A stretch of DNA of 64,000 nt from Telmatactis stephensoni (taxonomy: Eukaryota; Cnidaria; Anthozoa; Actiniaria; Isophelliidae). A program made the translations under genes and the position numbers. Location of the stretch: assembly GCA_029948255.1 (NCBI GenBank), contig JALIZF010001870.1, positions 497,001-561,000 on the forward strand, given 5' to 3'. Positions 57,601 through 64,000 of this stretch are shown piece after piece; position 1 is the stretch's first letter, and every line of letters begins with the position of its first letter. The notes below the pieces were generated by a model. That model was not told the DNA's origin. It searched no databases and worked only from the letters and a program-made list of their open reading frames with translations.

Positions 57601-59270
57601 CCTAAGTATAACAATTTCATTTTATCTAAAGTATAATAAAAAGTTGAACAGTCGCTTCTTATTTTTAAAAACTAAAGCGAATGAACAGAGAATTTATGGT
57701 TTAATGACGTCATCCAAGATGGCCGCCAAGTATATACGTTTAAATTAAAAGTTCTTATCTCCAGTTGATGAAAGAGGGCACGTTTGAATGGTATATTTTT
57801 ATCCATAAATTGTTTTTAAGATACATGCAAAAGAAAAACAAGTTTCGCGCGAGTAGTCAAGAAATGAGTGCCCAGCATGGTACTTACTGCACGTCTTTAG
57901 TTTCATTCAGCGAATTAATAAAAAGTTGAATATGGCTAGTCGGCTATTAAAATGATATTCATCGTAGAACTAATTCTCTTACCACTGGCATAATACATCG
58001 TATCAATGTCATAAGCTAAATTTATACAGCTGAATTGATACAACCGATCGCTTCTCCATTAAAAATGGTTTGAGAGGGATAAAGGATTGGGGAAAATATC
58101 AAAAAGTTGATTGGGTAAGTATCTGAACTATTTCCTCCGGAATTAAAGTATGTTTATATCCTAATAGTATTACCTCAACAACAAAGTAAAAGTACTAAAA
58201 CCTTCTTGATTGAACCCCCGCGGCTTTGCCTTTAGAAAATATAGTCAACAAAATTTGACAACCCACTGCATGATTCCGAAAACTAGATTAAGTTCACTGT
58301 TCCATTTGGGCCTCGTTGAATTTTTTTACGCGAGGGATTTTTATATTTCAAATCATTCAACTTTCAAATAAATTTTTTATTTTTTTTTATTTTGGCAAAA
58401 TATAAATGCAACAATGACGTAGTAGATACATATGAATTTTTAAAATTTGCTTTTTGTCAACATTCTGTCGTGGTCGTTTGATCAATCTCACTGTTGTCGG
58501 TGTTCATTAGTGAAGTGTACACCTCATGTGAAGTCATTATTATACAATTCTCAAAAGAACGCACGTAATATGCACAAGAACGCGAGAAATATGAGACCGT
58601 ATTAGGTTAGGAACATTTGAATGGCTTCCCGGTGCAAAGCCGTGCACTAATCAAAGTCAAAAGTAATAAAAACATCATTTGATTTTTGCAGAATTGTGTA
58701 ATAAATATAGCCCTAGATCTTAAACGACTAAGTATCCTAGAATTTTACGAATATATTAAATACAAACTCAAATGAACAAAGATTTCATAATTTATGACGT
58801 CATTCAAGTTGGCCGCCAAGTATAGAGTTTTAATAGCTCTCAAATAAAAGTTTTCAAGCAAAAGAAAAAATAGTGTATTTTTGCCCATTAGTTGTTTTCT
58901 TGGTACAGATGAAAAGTCTTTTTGCATGAGTAGTCAAGAATGAACTGCTCAGCATGATATATACTGCACGTCTGGTCAATATTGTTATTCCCAAAGTATA
59001 GCAATTTCATTTTATCTAAAGAATATTAAAAAGGTGAACAATCGCTTATTATTCTTAAAAACTAACGCAAATGAACAGAGTATCTATGGTTTAATGACTC
59101 ATCCAAGATGGCCGCCAAGTATATGCTTTAAGTTCTCATCTCGATGAAAAAGGGCACGTTTGAAATGGTTTATTTTTATACGTTGTTTTTAAGATATACA
59201 AGAGAAACAATTAAGTTTTGCACGAGTAGTCAATAAGCAAGCTAGCGCTCAGCATGGTAGATACTTGGTC
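54690..59270 (+). repeat. Repeat C units in duplication copy 2 (five)
   Basis: CRE/YY1-like cores near 54690, 57388, 57703, 58796 and 59094. The unit at 58796 has CAAGTTGGCCGCC and that at 59094 has lost two bases of the CRE (TGACTCA). Confidence 0.85.
55736..55975. mobile_element. 240-bp TIR element present only in duplication copy 2
   Basis: TAGCTAATTCAATTAACGTT and its near-inverse at 55950-55975 bound the element; subterminal GAAAAAAGCCTAAAG is also inverted. Copy 1 at about 47085 is the empty site. Confidence 0.87.
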
Positions 59271-59299
59271 TTTTGTTTTACTTAGGAGACTAATAAAAA

Positions 59300-60260
59300 G
59301 TTGAATAGATAGTTGTCTCAGTTATCAAAATGATGTCGTAGAACTAATACTCTTGCCAATTGCATATTTCATCGTGCTAAATATGCCAGCAACTAATGTC
59401 CATAATGATACGAGGTATGCAAGTAAAGGCAAATTAAAACCTTTATAATTCAAAAGTGACGGAACAAATACAGGCAAACCGGCAATTTCGTTCTTGACAA
59501 TCGATCTTTGGAAGGACCTCCCACTCTACCTTGAATTTATACAGCTCCGCTTTTCTCCATTAGAATGTTTATAAAGGAAAAAAAAATATTATGGGGAAAG
59601 ATATTAAAAAGTATTGGGAAATTATCTGGTTTATTTCCTCCGGAATCCTAATAATAAAACTATACCTCAATAACAAAGTAAAAATAGTAAAACCTTTCTA
59701 GATTAGAAACCCCACGGCTTCGCTTGTAGAAGATAAATATTTGACAAGTCATTAATTCCGAAAATTCAATCAAGTTTACTGTTCTGTTCGTCGAATTATT
59801 TTACGCGAGGGATTTTTTAAAGTCAAATGATTCAACTAATTTGCCTGTTTTTTCCTGACTTTTTTAGTTCAGCAAATAATTGATCAGTATTTTAATAATT
59901 GATCAGTATTTTATTAGTTTCTTTCAAATACTTTGAATCATTTAAATACAATTTTCAACAAGCTAATAAAAACTGATTAAAACACCTTTAATTTGTGAAA
60001 TAAAATTTGGTAACTTATTTATGACTTCCCCGCTTTGTAACTGGTGATTTGATTTTCTGCTCTTTTCTCCTCAATCACTAACAGTTCAGGAAGCCGATTG
60101 CTTGGAGATGACTTAGCTAGGATGGTCTGTCTATGCGACCGGTTCTAAGCAATAACATAGAACACTATAAAGTAAGCAAAGAAACACCTATTTGAAAAAA
60201 AAAAGAAAAAAAAAAAACCCGAAAAAAATACAACATAAACGTTCTTACCCAAAACTCATA
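59300..60260. other. AT-rich intergenic, no recognised gene
   Basis: No supported coding or RNA feature. Confidence 0.5.
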
Positions 60261-60262
60261 AC

Positions 60263-60420
60263 AGATAGTGCAATAGAGTGATTGCAAGAAAACCGTGAAA
60301 TAGAGTGATTTTCATTTGACCGTGAAAGAAAAATGACTATTTAATTTATAGTAGTTGATAAGAAACAAAAGAAAATGGCTTTAGAGTCTACTACCCACTA
60401 TCGCAATCACTCTATTACAA
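60263..60420. mobile_element. Inverted-repeat element (AATAGAGTGATTGC ends)
   Basis: AATAGAGTGATTGC is mirrored by GCAATCACTCTATT. The interior ATGACTATTTAA to TAGAGTCTACTAC recurs at 61530-61595, a copy cut by the 61600 element. Confidence 0.75.
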
Positions 60421-60615
60421 TAAACTATATCATTCAGCTTTGTGTAAAACTGCAGCTATTTACTTCAATTCAGAAGTCAGATTCAGATTTCCGACCTTCG
60501 ACGTTTTTTAAATTGGGTTCAGAACCAAAGAAAGTTTGCAAGGAGATAAACTTTTGTTTCTCGGTCACATCTCATCAGATGAAAAATTTCCATGCATTTC
60601 TATTACATATTCACT

Positions 60616-63459
60616 TCATCTTTTGACTTCATAGATTTTGACGTAGTTCTTGCCGTAAGCACGGAGGTAATCTTCATTCAACTTCTCGTAGGAAAGTCTT
60701 TCCGTCAGCTGAAGTCAACCTTGTGCGCTGCGAGGAAGAACGAAGAAAATTGATAAACAAAAACATTGTAGACATGGCAAGGGTTTCGCTAATAACGCAT
60801 AACACGTGTGCTTATGTCTAGTTTACTTGCACATCAAAACTAATAAATTTGAAATTGCATTTTTTACCCTGGTTTCGCTACATACACTTAAAACTGAATT
60901 TACTAAAAGGGGCCGTTACACAGTGCAATGTTTTCTGTAGCTCCACTCGAAATGGCGTTACGAAACAAGTCGTTAGAACCATTGTAGCGTGTAACATAAC
61001 CTGTATCGTTCAAGATCCTTGCGAGAAAACGACTGCAGCAACCGGCGATTGTTCGGTGTTGCGACTGTGTAACACCTCTGCAATGGTTCGTGCAACTTGT
61101 TTTGAAACGCCAGTGCAAGAAAAGTTGCACAAAATATTGCACCCTGTAAGAGCGCCTTAACAGACAAATAAAAGCCGTGCCGTTTTGGTGTTGACGGAAT
61201 GTCTGAGTATAGTACAAAAGATGTGTTTACAAATTTGGCCGTATTACTGTGAACGTACTGAAGCACAAGATTTCATCTTAATATCAGTGAAGATTATGGT
61301 GTTCAAGTTAAACAGTAGTATGGAAAAACAATCGGGAGTGAGAAGGGGGAAGGAAGAAATTAAAGAAATATTCAAGCGTGATCCAAGATTCTTGAAATCC
61401 GCCAAAACATTTCAGCGTTTATGCCAAACATAGCTTTGAATGATTTCCAGTCGAAAAGTGCTGAACAAATAACTAGTAAAAGTCAGAGACAAAACTATAA
61501 TATTGTACAGAGTGATTTTGTGAAAGAAAGATGACTATTTAACCTGTACTATTTGATAAAGAACAAAAGTGGTAGGTTTAGAGTCTACTACTAATTATTC
61601 GTCCCATGTAAGGAAATCCGGAATGATGCAAGATTCCGGATTCCTAGAGCTGTCTTATAGATGCAAATGACCGGATTCCGGATTCCGGATTCCGGATTCC
61701 AAGGACTGGATTTCGGATTCTAAGGGCTGGATTCCAGTTTCCAAGTGCTAGATTCCGGTTTCCAAGTGCTAGATTCCGGTTTCCAAGTGCTAGATTCCGG
61801 TTTCCAAGTGCTAGATTCCGGTTTCCAAGTGCTAGATTCCGGTTTCCAAGTGCTAGATTCCGGTTTCCAAGTGCTAGATTCCGGTTTCCAAGTGCTAGAT
61901 TCCGGTTTCCAAGTGCTAGATTCCGGTTTCCAAGTGCTAGATTCCGGTTTCCAAGTGCTAGATTCCGGTTTCCAAGTGCTAGATTCCGGTTTCCAAGGGC
62001 TGGATTCCGGTTTCCAAGGGCTGGATTCCGGTTTCCAAGGGCTGGATTCCGGTTTCCAAGGGCTGGATTCCGGTTTCCAAGGGCTGGATTCCGGTTTCCA
62101 AGGGCTGGATTCCGGATTCCCTTACATGGGGCGAAACTATACATAGCACTAAGCATATAAATTAGGACCAGAACAACGAAGACATTAAAAAGAATATTAA
62201 CGATAAAAATTACGATTCTTCACAAAACCCGAAGAGCGATACAAGGTACTTTATGTAGTGTCGCTCCACTTACATTGTTTTGGGAGTTTTACGGGGTCCA
62301 AATCCCCGACTGTGACTTCGTGAATAACATCTCGAAATTCGTAACGGATTTTTAATTGTTTTTCTTCTCCAGGACAAGGATCGTAAAAACCGCTAATATT
62401 ATACTAGAACAGACAAGAGAATAATGTATTAGTACACATCTGAACACAATAAACAACAAACAAATCAATATACCAACTAACCAGTACCCTGGTCACAGAG
62501 GTTATTCTTTTCTTTTCTAATTTAACAGGAACAAAAATAGGAAAAATATAAAATACAAAAATATAAAATACAAAAGAAAGCCTCTGGGACCAGGGTAACC
62601 AACCAGCCAACCAACAAATAGAATTCATGTCAATTCCAAGTACGGAACTGTCAAGACGAAAGACTGTGAATCGATAAACTGAATAAACTAATTTATTATT
62701 CTAATCTACTGACCCCCTCTACACAGAAAACAACAACACAACTTAAAAATGAAAGTGGAGAATTATATTTTAGAGACATAACACTAGTTGTAGAGATTCA
62801 CAGATAAAATTTATTAGGGAATTCAAACGATATAAATACCGGTTTACAGAGTACAACTTTTGCCTATAACTGTCGAATGTAACTTGCCTACAACTTGACT
62901 TGCGTCTAATTGTAGTACTGTGAGCATCGAAGTTGTGCCGTTTGAATCACACGCAAGTCAAGTAAGTTGTAAGCAAGTTGATGCGACATTTGAAGGCAAA
63001 AGTTGTGCCGTGTAAACTATAAAAATCTAAGATAAAACGCCGAAGAGTTGATAGTATGGAGGATGGATTTCAGGCATGATACACTGAGAAAATAAATACA
63101 AATTTCCACTACAGAACAATTTAACCAGTGAATAGCTCTGTTTATTCTTTAGCCTCGTAGGGTGCGTTTGCATCATAGGCAATTTCAACTCGGGCTGAGT
63201 TCGCAATAGGACGAGTTTCACATGATTTTTGGGTGAAACATTTACATGGAGACCTGACTGAAACTCGTCCTGTGAAGAACGCAGCCAGTACGAAACTCAC
63301 CTTATGTACTTCAGAAAGAAATAATTTGGAGTCTTTGACTTGACACTGGACGGGAAATGTTACGTCGATGACTCCACGTCTGTGATCTGATGTATCCATG
63401 GAAACCAAATTACCGTACCACGCCGAAATAATTATTAGTCCTATTGAAATAAAATTCAT
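60616..63459 (-). CDS. Possible secreted SUEL-lectin-like gene, partial exon set
   Basis: Three candidate exons. 63301-63459 starts with ATG, encodes a signal-like segment ([20 protein letters not shown]) and ends at a GTGAGT donor. 62274-62392 has acceptor ATATTAG, encodes [19 protein letters not shown] and ends at GTAAGT. 60616-60708 has acceptor GACTTCAG and encodes a 30-residue tail rich in Tyr and Lys to a stop. The FxDPCPG-x-x-K-x-L-x-x-x-Y motif resembles the end of SUEL/rhamnose-binding lectin domains. Phases do not join directly: exon 1 ends in phase 0, exon 2 needs one upstream base and ends in phase 1, and the tail frame favours phase 0. Either exons are missing or these are not one gene. 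Confidence 0.35.
60904..61160. mobile_element. Inverted-repeat element, about 257 bp
   Basis: AAGGGGCCGTTACACAGTGC and, inverted, AAGGCGCTCTTACAGGGTGC; GTGCAATNTTTT continues the TIR. Several open frames across it are artefacts. Confidence 0.72.
61600..62131. mobile_element. TIR element carrying a 21-bp minisatellite
   Basis: CCCATGTAAGGAAATCCGGA (left) mirrors TCCGGATTCCCTTACATGGG (right). The interior is minisatellite. It interrupts a copy of the element seen at 60263. Confidence 0.85.
61730..62115 (+). repeat. 21-bp minisatellite (GATTCCGGTTTCCAAGTGCTA), about 18 units
   Basis: About 12 AGTGCTA-type units followed by about 6 AGGGCTG-type units in two homogeneous blocks. 21 is a multiple of three, so both strands stay open with 7-residue repeats; these ORFs are not evidence of genes. 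Confidence 0.96.
62485..62597. mobile_element. hAT-like MITE (TACCCTGGTC ends), 113 bp
   Basis: TACCCTGGTCACAGAGG and, inverted, TACCCTGGTCCCAGAGG. Confidence 0.75.
62842..63017. mobile_element. Inverted-repeat element, about 176 bp
   Basis: ACAACTTTTGCCT and TACAACTTGACTTGCGT on the left mirrored on the right; outer ends GTTTACA / TGTAAAC. Confidence 0.72.
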
Positions 63460-63682
63460 ACTTTAGTTTGGAGTATAAAATAGAATCAATAAAAACTCAC
63501 CAAGAAAACGAGTAAAAGAACGAGCAAATGAATAAACGAGCACAAAATACATGAACGGCGTTGGGAGGGGAGAATATAGAGTATATAGTAGTAGAAAAGA
63601 TGCAGTACTTAGATGTGAACCTAGAGATGGTAAGATGTATGAATGTTACGGGGGGACTAAGTGAATGAATGTATACTAGTGA

Positions 63683-63683
<1 letters not shown>

Positions 63684-63773
<90 letters not shown>

Positions 63774-63774
63774 T

Positions 63775-63856
<82 letters not shown>

Positions 63857-63857
63857 G

Positions 63858-63952
<95 letters not shown>

Positions 63953-63970
63953 AAAAGAAGGAAAGAAATA
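63684..63970 (+). repeat. (GAAA)n microsatellite
   Basis: Almost pure GAAA for about 280 bp with a few GAGA interruptions, at the window edge. Confidence 0.97.
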
Positions 63971-64000
63971 AAGGGATGGGGGAGAAATTGGAAAATGGGA

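Larger units (their letters stand above)
53040..59270. repeat. Segmental duplication, copy 2
   Basis: Same content as 44700-50200 with three copy-specific insertions (53385, 55736 and about 58370-58620). The 5' flank of the peptide gene and repeat C units are shared. No further gene recognised. Confidence 0.92.

Noticed and set aside
60849..61266. Overlapping ORFs on both strands of about 100 codons
   Set aside because: They lie in an inverted-repeat element and show no conserved feature.
61644..62156. ORFs of 170 and 133 codons with 7-residue repeats on both strands
   Set aside because: The 21-bp repeat unit keeps every frame open; there is no start context, signal peptide or splice evidence.

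Overview
The window is eukaryotic nuclear DNA from an animal, most likely a cnidarian and probably an anthozoan (sea anemone or coral). The evidence is a bilaterian/cnidarian-type CAMTA gene split by GT-AG introns, a secreted ShK-domain peptide gene of the kind abundant in sea anemones, a histamine-N-methyltransferase-like gene, AT-rich intergenic DNA, and a very dense population of short inverted-repeat DNA elements. The phylum is an inference; the sequence carries no species marker.

Layout. (1) About 2.5-18.5 kb, minus strand: a nearly complete calmodulin-binding transcription activator (CAMTA) gene in 12 or 13 exons. It encodes CG-1 DNA-binding, acidic activation, TIG, ankyrin and four IQ motifs in order, about 1,500 residues. 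Its introns hold at least eight inverted-repeat elements, several tandem arrays and microsatellites. (2) 20-24.5 kb: a repeat-rich stretch with a 0.7-kb foldback and three elements bordered by TIRs and 6-bp target duplications, one of which interrupts an open reading frame. (3) 24.7-25.6 kb, minus strand: the HNMT-like methyltransferase. (4) 26.9-34.4 kb: a 7.5-kb foldback element whose arms are made largely of minisatellite, with an intact Ty3/gypsy LTR retrotransposon (two apparently identical 129-bp LTRs, one 1,336-residue gag-pol) nested in its loop. (5) 36.4-41.5 kb: an 82-bp minisatellite in an inverted-repeat frame, an (AAT)n tract, a mobile element with a 9-bp target duplication, and a 0.9-kb direct dimer with A-tracts. 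(6) 43.9-59.3 kb: a segmental duplication carrying two paralogous secreted-peptide genes (minus strand) that share their signal/propeptide exon but have unrelated cysteine-rich mature exons, one of them a ShK domain. Downstream of each exon 1's 5' side lie ten copies of a ~300-bp repeat with a CRE-like plus YY1-like motif. (7) 60.6-63.5 kb: exons of a possible secreted, SUEL-lectin-like protein on the minus strand, with more inverted-repeat elements and a TIR-framed 21-bp minisatellite; the window ends in a long (GAAA)n tract.

The genes do not form one pathway. The most unusual biology is (a) the peptide-gene pair with a constant secretion exon and swapped mature exons, and (b) the recurring architecture of terminal inverted repeats around a minisatellite, including the large foldback. 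Gene models here are built by eye from splice-site consensus, reading-frame phase and remembered family motifs; no alignment or transcript data were available.
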